Below, piece after piece: positions 1-12,460 of a DNA stretch of 64,000 bases. Every line of letters begins with the position of its first letter. Within the stretch, counting starts at the first letter, position 1. This stretch comes from Trichoplax sp. H2 (Eukaryota; Placozoa; Uniplacotomia; Trichoplacea). The position numbers were made by a program, and so were the translations under genes. The notes below the pieces were generated by a model. That model did no database searches, was not told where the DNA came from, and saw nothing but the letters and a program-made list of their open reading frames with translations. Where the stretch lies: NCBI GenBank assembly GCA_003344405.1, contig NOWV01000026.1:186001-250000 (forward strand), written 5' to 3'.

Positions 1-1970
1 TCATGAAATCTCCAAAATCATCTTCGCCTTGTATTGCATTCGATGTTGCTAATGTAGGGTTTTGTAGAGGTGATAGAGTTTGATTTTCCGTTAATGCATT
101 AGAAGTAACAATATTACTTGAAGTTTTGCCATACTGCGATCCATTGGTAAATTCACTAGAGCCAATAGCTTGTTGAAAGTTAGAAAAGTCATCTGTCGTT
201 GGTATTGGCCCGTGAAGAGCATTGGGGATAGAAATCATTCGTACATCACTCATTGATGACTGCATTGAAAAATTGGTAGGCGCAGTGCTAATGCCGGCTT
301 TGGTGTTAAGCGCAGAAGGGGCACCTACTTGCTTCTGATTCTTGGGGGATGCGTTAATAACGCTATCTGTTGTCCTCTCCCACATCGCGTTAAATGAAAT
401 TTGTGTTTGTGATGATAAATCCGGAGTTGTGACTCCCGATACGGATGACATCTGGCTAATAGTGTTACTTTGAGATTTCTTAGTGCTAATTGCTTTTAAA
501 CGTTCTTTTTGCTCTTGAAAGTACTGCTTGCGTTTAAACTCTTTCTCTTGTTCTATGAGTAATTTTTGTTGCTTAAGTTGTTGTTCGATCATCCGTTTGT
601 GCGCGGCTTGCTGTTCCACGGTAATTCCCATCTGTTGAATGTTTGTGAGTGGCCTATATGACGGTTGCTGAACGTTATTTGCTGCAATTTGTTGTTGCTG
701 TTGTGGATAATAAATTTGGTGACGAATATTTTGATTTGGTATGGCTTGATTGGAAACATTTCCGTAAATTACGTTTTGTTGTTGCATCATTACATCGTAA
801 CCCTGGGTGATCGTTTGCATGCCAAAATGTTGAGCTGGGGTGTGCCCGGTCGCTTGATTGCGTCTGTAGTTGTTACAATCGCCCACGGAGTTATCATAAT
901 ACCCTTGTTGCTGTAGAAGATGAAATGAATAGATATTATAGGATTTATTATATAATTATTATCTAAGTTAATTAATGTAAGGTTACTGCTCAAGTCCAGT
1001 AAAACATTTCTGATACTGTAAACTAGTTTCCTGTATTTTCTATTTTTTGTAGTTTTAGAAAAGTCCTGACCTTAAAGTGAATATCGCAGTGATGCTGCGG
1101 CAGTGTACTTATTGACAATGAAATGTCCCTATTGGACATAGATACTATGTTGTACGTCAGGTCTAGTTGTACTGCATTTGTGAGCATCTTAGTCACTGCA
1201 AAGAAGATTAATTAGTATACAGTATGGTATAACTATTTTACAGGGAAATATGCGTAAATACTCGTGTTAATTATACGAGTCAGTTGTTAAAACCTTCAAG
1301 GTCTAAAGTCTGCTCGATAATTGTATATATAATTAATTACAGTAATATAGAGTCTATTACTTTACTGTACATCTAAATAATTTCTTTACAAAGTAACTTT
1401 TCGAGTAATCAACCAATTACCAATACCGTAAGCTACCTTTATCTCACATTGAAGTCACTAGAGCGGGAGCATCTTAATTCTGATTACAGTTTGCTAAGTC
1501 GCATGCAGTAGTTACTAGTTATTATATCATAAGGAAATGAAAGCTAAAGTGATTTCGTTTGCCAATATTCATTATAACTATATTTCGTAAATTGGTAACC
1601 AAAAGATCGCGTTATCTTGGACTGGTCAAAAATAAATAAATAACTAATTCCTATGTAATAACCTTTCAAACCTTTTAATAGGTATTGTACAGACTAGGGT
1701 TCTTACAGGCAAACTTATGAGTAACCAAGCATGTCAAAGAATTAGATTAGTAATGTATTTAGTGATGCATAATGTACGCATCGAGTTTACATAGTCGATT
1801 TAGAGGCGTCACACTCAAGCGATACTCTATAGACAGGATTCAGAATTGTACAGTAGACAAGATAGATACATGGTATAGTAAGTTCGCGTCTTTATAGGAA
1901 GGAAATTGAAGCAAGAATCTAGTATGCATCGTTCAATTTCTATGAAACCTACCTGATTATACGGATACAT
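1..1970 (-). CDS. SYNRG: Gamma-synergin-like protein, N-terminal part (runs off the window)
   Basis: Probable exons on the minus strand: 1953-1970 (putative first exon, ATG then five codons, MYPYNQ, donor GTAGGT) and 910-1, which is open at the window edge. The large exon starts after a CTTCTACAG acceptor in the same phase. The protein is Gln/Asn-rich, then has a charged helix (EQQLKQQKLLIEQEKEFKR, continuing QYFQEQKERLKAI) that matches the EQQQKLLEEERKRRQFEEQK stretch of human gamma-synergin. Further on are acidic-phenylalanine motifs DDFSNF and DDFGDF, the type that binds AP-1 gamma-ear and GGA adaptors. Inference: a clathrin/AP-1 accessory protein at the trans-Golgi or endosome. The EH domain and C-terminus would lie outside the window. 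The assignment rests on the coiled helix plus the DDF motifs; the tiny first exon is less certain than the large one. Confidence 0.58.
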
Positions 1971-2001
1971 GCCTATTAGCTAATTACGAACTTAACCGCA
2001 A

Positions 2002-2726
2002 CTAGTACTATAGCAGTTGTGATCCGAAAGTTAGGTTAGATCAGCAGATCGGTATAGTCAGAGTTAATTCTTTCAGACTTTGGCAAATTCTAGGTGAACA
2101 CAACTTCGATATTTCAACCAACACACAATCGTAATGCAGTACAATACAGTATGTATGATGGGTTATCGAAGCTTATTCTACTGCTGTACACCGTGTACAG
2201 TACTGTACAGTACTGTACATAATAAATATCTACAGTTTACGGTACAGTATAAAGTACTGTATACTGTACAGTATGCACACTCTGTAGTACAGTACAATTC
2301 TACAGTTCATCATGATGAAAATAATGTCCGTCATGGAGGGACTACAGTACACAGTACTGTACTGCACTGTAATGTACTGTAGTGTGTAAGTACAGTACAG
2401 TACTGTACTGTACAAGTGACAGGAGAAGGGGAAAAATATCACTTAAGCTAGCGTGCAAATACTGTACTTTACAGTATAGCAACATCTGCTGTCCATGCAA
2501 TAATTGTCAAAGTACAGTATACAGTACTGTACACTGTACTGTACAGTATAGCAATAATTTCTGATTTCTATATACAGTACACTACACTTGCCATCTAAAA
2601 ATCGACTGAATTAATACAACATACCGTTCTGTATCATGACAGGGACTCCTCAACCACCCCAGCTTCACAAAAAAGTTACTTTTGTGAAGCTGGGTGGTTG
2701 AGGAGTTTCTTTTATTTTCTGTTCTA
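2002..2726. repeat. Left copy of a duplicated segment ending at the assembly gap
   Basis: The sequence starting CTAGTACTATAGCAGTTGTG at 2002 starts again at 2747, directly after the N run. Both copies end with the same inverted repeat and the same TTTATTTTCTGTTCTA. The copies differ in length (about 725 and 620 bp) because the TAC(A/T)G-rich middle differs. The gap sits exactly at the copy boundary, so this may be a real tandem duplication or two haplotypes placed side by side. Confidence 0.85.
2647..2705. repeat. Inverted repeat (hairpin), copy 1
   Basis: Arms of about 26 bases starting CTCCTCAACCACCCCAGCTT and closing AAGCTGGGTGGTTGAGGAG, around a short AAGTTA centre. One arm has one extra C. 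The element occurs again in the second copy of the duplication, with an extra half arm downstream. It looks like a small MITE-like or foldback element, but no target-site duplication could be confirmed. Confidence 0.75.
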
Positions 2727-2746
2727 NNNNNNNNNNNNNNNNNNNN
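2727..2746. other. Assembly gap (20 N)
   Basis: Twenty consecutive N bases between the two copies of the duplicated segment. The true distance is unknown. Confidence 1.
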
Positions 2747-3366
2747 CTAGTACTATAGCAGTTGTGATCCGAAAGTTAGGTTAGATCAGCAGATCGGTAT
2801 AGTCAGAGTTAATTCTTTCAGACTTTGGCAAATTCTAGGTGAACACAACTTCGATATTTCAACCAACACACAATCGTAATGCAGTACAATACAGTATGTA
2901 TGATGGGTTATCGAAGCTTATTCTACTGCTGTACACCGTGTACAGTACAGTACAGTACATAATAAATATCTACAGTTTACGGTACAGTATAAAGTACTGT
3001 ATACTGTGTATGCACACTGTGCAGTACTGTACAGAGTACAGTGTACAGTACAGTACGTGTGTGTGATGAGTGACGAATGGTAAAGTACAGTACAGTACTG
3101 TACTGTATTGCTGTTACAGTACAATTCTACAGTTCATCATGATGAAAATAATGTCCGTCATGGAGGGACTACAGTACACAGTACAGTATAGCAATAATTT
3201 CTGATTTCTATATACACTACTGTACACTTGCCATCTAAAAATCGACTGAATTAATACAACATACCGTTCTGTATCATGACAGGGACTCCTCAACCACCCC
3301 AGCTTCACAAAAAAGTTACTTTTGTGAAGCTGGGTGGTTGAGGAGTTTCTTTTATTTTCTGTTCTA
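2747..3366. repeat. Right copy of the duplicated segment
   Basis: Repeats the segment that starts at 2002, with a rearranged pentanucleotide middle, and ends in the same inverted repeat. The sequence then continues into further TAC(A/T)G repeats and a reversed half copy of the inverted-repeat arm at about 3381-3407. Confidence 0.85.
3287..3345. repeat. Inverted repeat (hairpin), copy 2
   Basis: Same foldback as at 2647-2705. About 35 bases downstream, 3381-3407 holds a single reverse-orientation arm (AAGCTGGGGTGGTTGAGGAG followed by TCCCT), so the element exists both as a full hairpin and as a half element. Confidence 0.75.
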
Positions 3367-3988
3367 CAGTACAGTATGTTATGAAGCTGGGGTGGTTGAG
3401 GAGTCCCTGGCCATTTACTGAGGGTTACTACTGTAGGCGAAAACTTTCTACTTGCATACAGTACTGTACAGTACAGTACCATGGACTATGGACTACAGTA
3501 TGGACTACAGTACTGTATTGTACTGTACCGTAGAGTTATTCGAAAAAATTCTACAGTACTGTACGGTACAGTACTGTATAGTGTACAGTACATTACTACA
3601 GTATTTAGTAGTCTACTGTACAGTACTGTACAGTACTGTACTGTATGATAGTAGTGTTCATCTTTACAGTTAGTTAATTAAGTGATTTGCCCACTTGAGT
3701 TTAGGAGCTGAAGTTGACTATTGCCGTGGCGTTTAAAACCAGGGTAAAACCGGTTGTTACGCTGACCAGCTGTTAGATAGATCTATCGCACAAGCAGTAC
3801 CAGTGCACAATATACAGTACTGTACGTGCACTATTCGTACTGGACAGTGCACAGATACTGTACTGTACATTGTGTGTTGGCATACTGTATATTGTACTTA
3901 CAGAGTTACAGTACGTGCATAATCATTTTTATTATTATTATTACTATCAATCAATAACGTTAAATAGAAGCATTCCAGGTGCTTCGTC

Positions 3989-6900
3989 ATGTCATCGTCT
4001 TCGCCAGTAAATGATAATCTGGAAAAAAGCGAGGAGTTGTCCTGCATTGATTTAGCGTTAGAAGGTGAACGTCTATGTAGAGCTGGTCAATGTCGCGCTG
4101 GTGTCCTCAAATTCGAAGGTGCAGTTCGAGTCGGAACTGAAGATTTAAAAACTCTTAGTGCCATTTATAGCCAGTTAGGCAATGCTTACTTTTATTTGCA
4201 TGAATATGAGAAGGCATTACAATATCATCGGCATGACTTAACATTGGCGCGTACATTGGGTGATCGGCAGGCAGAAGCTAAGGCTAGTGGCAACTTAGGC
4301 AATACTTTAAAAGTATTAGGTAAATTTGATGAGGCGATTCTTTGTGCGAAAAGATACCTTGAAATTTCACGTGAAATTCAGGACAAGGTGAGAAAGAAAT
4401 ATTGATGGATAGGACGGTTACCGTAATTGATTCTTTCAGCACTAGAGATACTGTATACGCATATACCTACTTACATCTCGTTAGAATCGGTAATGTCTGT
4501 AAAATTGATTTATTTAAATCCCTCATTTTAACTTGGATTTCTGGTACAGAATTGGCTGTTACTTTAGAGATATTCTATCATTTTATGTTCGTGTCTGATA
4601 GCTTTTGATACAGCACCTCATTCATTATTATGATTATTATTATTAATTTTTTCGATCCTAATCTTGAATACGAAACCAGTATTGAGAGTGATTCCATTAC
4701 TTATTGTTATCGCACTGGACTTATTTATAAGTTGTTGTACTATGCTGTAATGCCAATTTGGTGTATTTACAACAGTTCTCTCAAGGTTATTTATCCAGTG
4801 TCCTTAGTATGCCTTCAAAATACAGAGTATACTCTACATATAAAGGTGAAAGTAGAAACTAAAGTTTTTGAGGACAACTGTACGTAAACTGTACAGCTGT
4901 CTTTGTTACATACCGTAGGGCAAGAAACGACATATAGTGTACCGTACTCGATGTCAGTTCTATTAATCAATTTAATTATATCATGCATACAATATTTTTC
5001 CATATCCCTTTGTATTTACCGTTAATGTAAGAAAGAACTTATGCCCTTGGCTCAGCTGACTGGCACGCATGATATGCTAATAGCATTTCAGAGCGAATAC
5101 AAGCATCCGCATTTTTTAGGATCTATGCCTGTACACTGTACAGTGTACAACACTGCCAAATTGCCAATATTATTATATTACATCGCTATATAATACGGGC
5201 TCATATTACATTTGTAATATTTCTTCACTAGTATTAAATAGGTGCCTAGAAAATACGTGATTGAGTAAGATGAACAAAGGAATTGGTCTTCATTACCTAA
5301 TAATGCGATCTTTGTGATGATACTTAGGGAAACGCCGTTACTGGTTATAAATGTAGCAAGGGAGCATATACTGTAATCTGTTTAACAGAACCTGATATAT
5401 TGCATTAAATGTAGTATTATTCAAGAATAACCTAGATATAAAAATTCCAGTCTTATAACGCTAGCTTCCAGGGTTAAATCAATCGCTTTTCAGATTACAA
5501 ATCGTCATTTATAATTTACTGTAATAAACAAACTGCGGTAAGAAATTAATTGTTAGTTTGTTTATTTACTACTGAAATACGGCACAGTTTAAGAAACTGC
5601 AGGAATTAAATATATGTAATATAGAGGTATATGGGTGAGTCCATAGATGAATTTCTTACAAAACTCTATGTTCCCTATTTGCTCTCATTTCATCTAGTTT
5701 TTGATATCTTTTGAGACATTTAATTGAACACATGTATTGTGTTATTGGCTTATATCTATATGCGTTACAATAATGTAACTAGGCATATCACTTGCTTACA
5801 AATCCATGATTATAGTAGAATTCCTTTAAAAGATGACAAATCATAGAATGTATTCTTGGATGGTTCAAAATGACTGGTGCTTAGCTGTAGAACAGAATAT
5901 CAGCAGTTCGGTTGTGAATGTGCACTTTACTGAACCGTACTGTACACTGTACAGTGTACAGTAATTTAAATTTGGTGATAATGAATCATGTATACGTGTA
6001 CTAGTGCGTACCGTAGTATTCTAATACATTTGTCGCAGCAGCGCAGTATGCATTGAGCTTATGGTTTCTGAAGGTATGCGCAACTTTGGGGTCATACTGT
6101 ACACGAGTATTGCATTAAAAGAAGAGTTTGAAGAATATCATAATTTAATTTATTATTTTCATTGCTCTCTCAGTCAACATTATTACGTGTTTCGTAAGAT
6201 TTAACCTTAATTTTAATTATGTGTTCTCATTATATTGTAACCTACTGTACTTCGTATGCGTTGGCACTACAGTAATTTAAAAAAACTGGTAAAAATGATA
6301 AGTAATCATAGTAAACTTTTAAACTCATTACTTGTATCAATATTACAGTATCTTCGTTGTCCTTTAACCGAATAATACAGTATAATAGGATTAACATTTA
6401 TTTAATGGATATTTAGTTATAAGAGTTAAAAAGGATTACATCTTGATAAGTGCGAGCTCCCATAAATTTGCGAACGTGCTGTGATCTTTGTATTACTGTA
6501 CTGTACAGTGTACAGTATACGTGTACTGCATTATAACCATTGGCCTTGAGCTGTACGAAGGTTTACCGGACTGCTGAAATGTACAGTACATAAAATATCG
6601 GGGTAGATTGTTTAATTGGGAAGGTTGGAAATAAGGATCAGATACAATTCCAGGATGAATTTTTTGCACGTTGTCGTTTAAGTTTCTAATTGGACTAGAT
6701 TGATTGTAGTATCGTACGCAAATAGCACATTAATTAAATATTATTATGCTGTGCGCTAAAAAAGTTAAATCCTTTCTGCGTATTAACTGTTAGAAAAAAT
6801 TTTACATCTTTTATACAGTCATTGGTTTACTGAGAGGTTGACAGGAGAACTTCAAAATTTTTAAGGAATGAATTACATAAATTTTATTAAATTACCACTG

Positions 6901-9900
6901 TATTTATGAGTTTATTTTCCACATTATACAATAATGGTAAGATGATAAGATATTTTAATAAGCTTACTGGACTGTAAGTAACTGGTGACTCCTTGGTGTG
7001 AAGTGGGTTCCTTAAAAATAGAATTTATTAGTAAACCACGCTAATATATAATCAGTTACTAATACTGATGTACTTTATTGTACGGGTAAAGTAGAGATCC
7101 TAATATATCAATTGGATAATGCTATATATTAATACTCGTATTAATGCTATAAACCACCATTACTGTGTATGATTGACGAATAATTCAGTTTTTATTGTTA
7201 AATATATGAATTGCAGTATTGAAATAACTCATGTACCGTCCGTCAGCACGTAAGACGGTTAACCGTACTGTAAAAAAATACAAATGATAAATGTAAATTT
7301 GTACTACGGGATTTATCACACGTTATAAGAAATTTTATTTCTAATCGAGATTGAGTCCTTGAAAATAGAATCGGCATAATTTCTTAGTATTGAAGTTATC
7401 GATTTTTTCATCGTTCTAATCAGTTTATTTAGGCATTAAGGTAACTACTGAGGCTGGATTAGTAGCACTATAGATTGTACTTAGTACAGTATTACGTTTA
7501 TTTTATCTATCCACGGCATTTAAAGAATATGATAATCATGTTCAATTATTATTTGATGGTGTTTGTCATACCGTATACAGTATCTCATTTCACGTATCGA
7601 TCGTTTATTACCTATCCTATAAAGTATAATGGCGTAAGGCATTAATATCCAATTTTATTTTTATCTCCGGTGGACGTTGATATAAATTTAAATGTTTTTA
7701 AAATCTTTATAGTTATTAAAGTTTATGACTAGCTTTTCTTGCGTAATAATTTTTATATCTGTACTAAAGAATTTTTTTGTTTCATTTATCGGATAGCATG
7801 GCGAATCGAATGCTTTGTATAATTTAGGAAATATTTATCATGCTAAAGGCAAACATTCAGGTCGTTGTGGACATCATGAAAACGTAGAACTTCCACCTAG
7901 TGTTAAGGATACATTAGAAAAGGCAATAAGCTATTATTGGTAAGCGAAATGCATTTTTTCATGTGAAAGATTAACTAGTTTAGAAAATGGAATGACAATA
8001 GAGATTTGTATTGTAGCTCTTTCAATAAATAATACGGTATTTACGACAATGTGAGGAGTGTTGCAACTTAAATAGTTAATCATAAAGAAATTCTTAGTTT
8101 AATATATTAGCAGATTTTGCTGTATTAACCGGAAAAATTACGTAACTAGTAACAATATGATATAAATTTTAAACATGGCACTAAAAGGAGTCGTTACTGA
8201 GAAATAGCGGATATTAGTATATTACTGTAATTGTAGCAGGATAAGTTATCGATCTAGTGCTGTTTATTCCTATTAATAACTAGGCATGTATGTCTTTCTT
8301 TTTCAAGGCTATGTCAACGGCTATTAATTTTTGTATTATATAAAAATATTTAAATAATAGATGTTATGCCTTTGTATTTGAAATTCGTAGGAAAAATTTA
8401 GATTTACTGCGTGAATTAAATGATAAGTCGGGACAAGGTAGAGCGTATGGCAACCTTGGCAATACTTATTATCTACTTCGTAAATTTGATGATGCAATTA
8501 AATGCCATAAAGAGGTTAGGTCACCAAGCATTTTGTAATTAATTCGCTTTTCGTAATAAAAATACTTTATAACATTTGATGGTTAAAAATTCAAAGCGAA
8601 TTTATATATTTACATTGGGTCTTTGTTGTTAAAATTGACGCAAGATACTCACGCAAAATTTTATATGCAGCATATTTATGTCTTGATTTATATCATAACG
8701 GTTACAAATATTGTTTTAATTTGTTTTACATGGATACTTTCGGCAACGTTATTCTAGATAAATGTGCCATATCAGCGTATTTATTGATACCTTCTATTAA
8801 AACAATCTTATTTTAAATGTCTAATGTCCATAATAATACTACTGGGTATCCGTGTCGTGATATTATGATTCATTCGTTCCCTGATACCGTAATGAAAGAG
8901 TAATACGAGGCATAAATTAGATAAATTGTCTAAATGTTACAACGATGATATTTATGCTTTTTGCATTTTGTTGTTAACCTTATTTTGATCTAGAATAAAT
9001 TAATTTATTATGGTAATTACTAAATTTTCTAACTCTTGATAAAGATAATCAATTTATTGTATGTTCCAATGCTTATTGGCTAGCGCCTAGATTTAGCTAT
9101 TGAATGTAAAGATGTGTCTGCTGAAAGACGCGCCTATAGCAATTTAGGGAATGCCTGTGTCTTTGGTGGAGATTTAAGTAGTGCGGTTGAGTATTATAAG
9201 TACGTATACATTAGCCAAGTATGCTTTTCGAATATTATACGGTTTTTGTATTGTTACTTTAGCATATTAAACTTATATTAATTGATCGGCTATTGTCTAT
9301 TTATAGAAAAGCTCATACTATCTCGATAAAGATGAATGATAAAGCGATTGAGGCGCAGGTTTGGAGTTAACTGCATTACGTAGTATAAGATCATAGAAGA
9401 GATATAGGTTAGAGAATAATTAATTTACCTTATTTCCACATGTAGACGTGCTATAGCCTTGGAAATGCTTATACTCTCCTACGAAACTTTTCAAAAGCTA
9501 TTGAAATGCACCGCATGCACCTTAAAATTGCTCAAGCACTTAAAGACCGGTAGGTATTTGCTTTTGTCATTACTAGCGAATTTACAGCAGTAAATGTGCA
9601 TATTGAATATTTATTTAAATAAATTAATATAGCGTTGGTGAAGGCCGAACACATTGGAGCTTGACTAATTGTCATCAAGAATTAGATAATTTCTGGGAGG
9701 CTCTCACACATGCTAAAGAGCATCTTGAAATTGCCAAAGAGGTTGATATCGTAGCATCGTTTTAATCGTTAAAGTCATAATCATTATTCTCTATTATCCT
9801 TAAAGTAGTTTTAGGTGTAATCTAATTTAGTAGATACGATATCTCGTTATTCAAATTGCAGTTGTTTCTGTATATTGGTAGATTGGAGATCAAACAGGTA

Positions 9901-11614
9901 GATTGACAGCCCAAAATAATATCTCCAGTTTAAATAAAATTCTGAGTGTCATGAGCTCAAAAGAAGCAGAGAGCAGCTCGAATAAGTAAGTCTTTCATTA
10001 ACGCGTGTCATCTCTGATGGTCATTTTTTAAATAATATTGTTGAGATTATAATGGTAGCTGTAATACATGATACATTTATTTAGAACAAGTAAAAGTAAG
10101 GGGGCAATCAAAACCGCTGATAACTTAGTAAGTATAAGCTATATGAATAAATATGAGTTATTATATGCTACGATTACACTTTAGAAATTTTAACGGTTTT
10201 TGTGGCAGTTTACATGAAATTATATAACTGTAGGCGTAATGCTCTATTTAATTGTTAAATCTATAATAGTATGGAAAGGAAAACGGGAAGAAACTGGTTA
10301 AACAACACAGTGAACCGCTCTATCCACAGTCAAAATCGCGTGCTAGTTTGCGTTCATCAAAAGAAGACGTAATACAACCATTTGTTTAACTACAGTAATA
10401 TAGATTATGTTATCCCGATTTTATTCGATCTTGTTTTTATTTAGGCCGTGATGAATGATGAAGTAGGACTACTAGATCTTATTCAACGCGTTCAAGGTAG
10501 CAGACTTGATGAGCAGCGTACAAAGTTACCACCACAGAGTCGCGAAGGGATGATGGAAATGGTTGCAAGGTATTTTTAAATGCTTTATTTATCCGATATT
10601 GATTAAATTCTTGCTGATAGCGTCAATATATTGGTTTATACATACGTTCTGAATCGTTGTTAGTGCCCAGGGTAGGCGAATGGATGAACAGCGCACTATG
10701 TTACCAACAGCGAGTGACAGCTCCGGAAAGTAAGTAGTGTTTATGTATGAATAGTTAGAAAATTAAGATTTATAGCTATATTAAAATGCTCGTCTGTGCA
10801 ACTAACAGTCAAGCAGATAATGCGAAGTTGCCTGGAAATCAGAGTGAAGAAATGTTCGATATGTTATTTAAGTAAGCCGTATCCCACGTTTGATCACACT
10901 TTCCTTGTTTCATTTTCATTGATGTATGCATTAGAGACGCATAAATCAATATTTGTATCTTTTTTTCTTTCTTTAAAATAGATCTCAAGGCAAACGTCTT
11001 GACGAGCAACGAGTAAGTGCTTTCCATTTACCTGGTCTTAATGACAATGGGGCTGCCAAAGTTAGGGAATTGTGGAAGAAGAAAAGAGAGAGCTTGGGTG
11101 AAACAAATTCAAATGAACCTGATAGTGAATTCTTTGATATGCTTATGAAATGCCAGGTTTTAACAAATATACAAGTAGCAATTATTGTAATAATTATTTG
11201 AGTGTGTTTTTTATTCAGTTTAGAAGATTCATTAAAATAATTACGTTAATTAGAATCGCAAATGTTATATGTTTATTTATGCATAGTGCTATAAAATGAC
11301 GGAAAAGTATGATACGGTTCTTAAAGGGTTCTCCTTCTGTCAGTTATGTTCGTTGTTAAAGAATGTTGTAAATGCTGATATAACAATAAAAACGATGCTA
11401 TTTTATGTTGATCCATTATAATCATTAACGCATGTTTGTTTCATAGGCGTCACGAATTGATGAACAACGAGTTGAAGCTCACTTACAGATTTCTGCTCCT
11501 ACGGTTCCGGATGATGATTTCTTCAAGTTAGTTATAAATGCTCAATCTGGTCGCATGGATGAACAACGATATGCGTTGCCTGAGCCTGGGTATCGGTCTC
11601 ATACCGGAACATAA
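3989..11614 (+). CDS. GPSM2: LGN/Pins/AGS3-family protein: TPR repeats plus five GoLoco motifs
   Basis: Fifteen exons in consistent phase: 3989-4387, 7797-7939, 8391-8514, 9084-9199, 9307-9358, 9446-9549, 9633-9741, 9882-9985, 10085-10127, 10270-10368, 10445-10569, 10664-10729, 10809-10871, 10982-11156, 11447-11614. The product is about 629 residues (human LGN is 684). The N-terminal half holds the LGN TPR array and is very close to LGN (GTEDLKTLSAIYSQLGNAY and EAKASGNLGNTLKVLG are shared exactly). The last TPR is degenerate. A short linker leads to GoLoco motifs at about residues 439-456, 466-481, 508-524, 565-582 and 598-615, each ending in Q-x-x-R-(L/M/I)-DEQR. Known family role: the TPRs bind Insc/NuMA (Mud) and the GoLocos bind GDP-G-alpha-i, linking cortical polarity to spindle pulling. 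The Arg of each DEQR is present, so all five could bind G-alpha. Vertebrate LGN has four GoLocos and fly Pins three. Confidence 0.95.
4388..7796 (+). other. Large first intron of GPSM2
   Basis: 3.4 kb without a coding exon that fits the gene. It carries isolated palindromic units of the TAC(A/T)G family, for example ACTGTACAGTGTACA-type palindromes near 5130, 5940 and 6500. No other gene was seen on either strand. Two small open frames at 4402-4887 show no exon signals. Confidence 0.6.
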
Positions 11615-12460
11615 ATAACCTTACAGTTAATCTGGCATTAAATATTAAAGTTTAACTAATGTATTTAAAGGCTTTTGCGTATGTATGCTAGAACGCCCTC
11701 CCAAAAATAGGCCTTTGTCTGAATGTAATATTAGTTTTAAAATCTGCATGCTTTGACAAGATTAGTACAGTTTTTGGCCAATTGATATCTTTACTTCAGC
11801 ATTGTTTGTCGAAGTATTTGCATAGGACCAATAACCATCATGATATATATATAATTATACAATCAATGCAGTATGAGTTAGAAACTTTTAAACTACCACA
11901 GCCTTTCCATTAAAATATAAGTTTAAATTTTATCATAATGTTATTTGAAGCCTTAAACATATTATATCTAACTCTGAAGTACCAGTAGAACCCTGTTTGC
12001 GATTAACTAAAATACTGTAACAAATATACCAAAGCATACGGTTATGGATGCAGTAAACTATAGCTAAAATATTTATTGGCGCGATTGTTTAAATTTAAAT
12101 TAATAGTTGAATTCCCGCGAGAGTATTGCTCTAAATAGAATAAGACCTGTTAATACTTTATAAATATTCATGAACGGTTGCATTCTAATGTCGTAAGGTG
12201 AACAATTCCTGAAAAACTATATTTAAAATAAAATGTAGCGATTTATTAGGTGATTTTACAAATACTTGATTGAACTCTACCAAGTTTTAAATAAATAAAA
12301 TCTGAAATCTAATGGAATTTAAAGTAGCATTTGATTCTAACGTATCAATGCAAAAGCAGTATGTAATTTTGAGATTCATTTTTGATAATTTTATTATATT
12401 CGATACCAAAATTGCTATACGATTTTTTTTGGCAACAGTCATATATCAGTAAAAAATAGT
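11615..12460. other. Intergenic, convergent 3' ends
   Basis: AT-rich spacer between the converging GPSM2 and MAN1B1 genes. No exon, RNA gene or strong repeat seen. Confidence 0.5.

Larger units (their letters stand above)
2190..3920. repeat. TAC(A/T)G pentanucleotide repeat field
   Basis: Clusters of TACAG and TACTG units in phase with each other: 2190-2560, 2930-3240, 3365-3660 and 3810-3920. TACTG is the reverse complement of a rotation of TACAG, so this is one pentanucleotide repeat that often switches strand. It gives many open frames rich in Tyr-Thr-Val-Gln, which I do not regard as genes. Apart from this repeat and the duplication, no gene was seen between 1971 and 3988. Confidence 0.8.

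Noticed and set aside
665-993. Overlapping plus- and minus-strand small frames
   Set aside because: They lie antisense to, or in the wrong frame of, the gamma-synergin exon, whose own frame is the one with homology.
2727-3366. A terminal-repeat transposon bounded by the duplicated block
   Set aside because: No transposase or reverse-transcriptase frame and no clear target-site duplication; the repeats abut the gap rather than enclose a body.
2134-3673. Many open frames rich in Tyr-Thr-Val-Gln-Tyr on both strands
   Set aside because: They are translations of the TAC(A/T)G pentanucleotide repeat, which lacks stop codons in several frames. There are no splice signals and no real protein composition.
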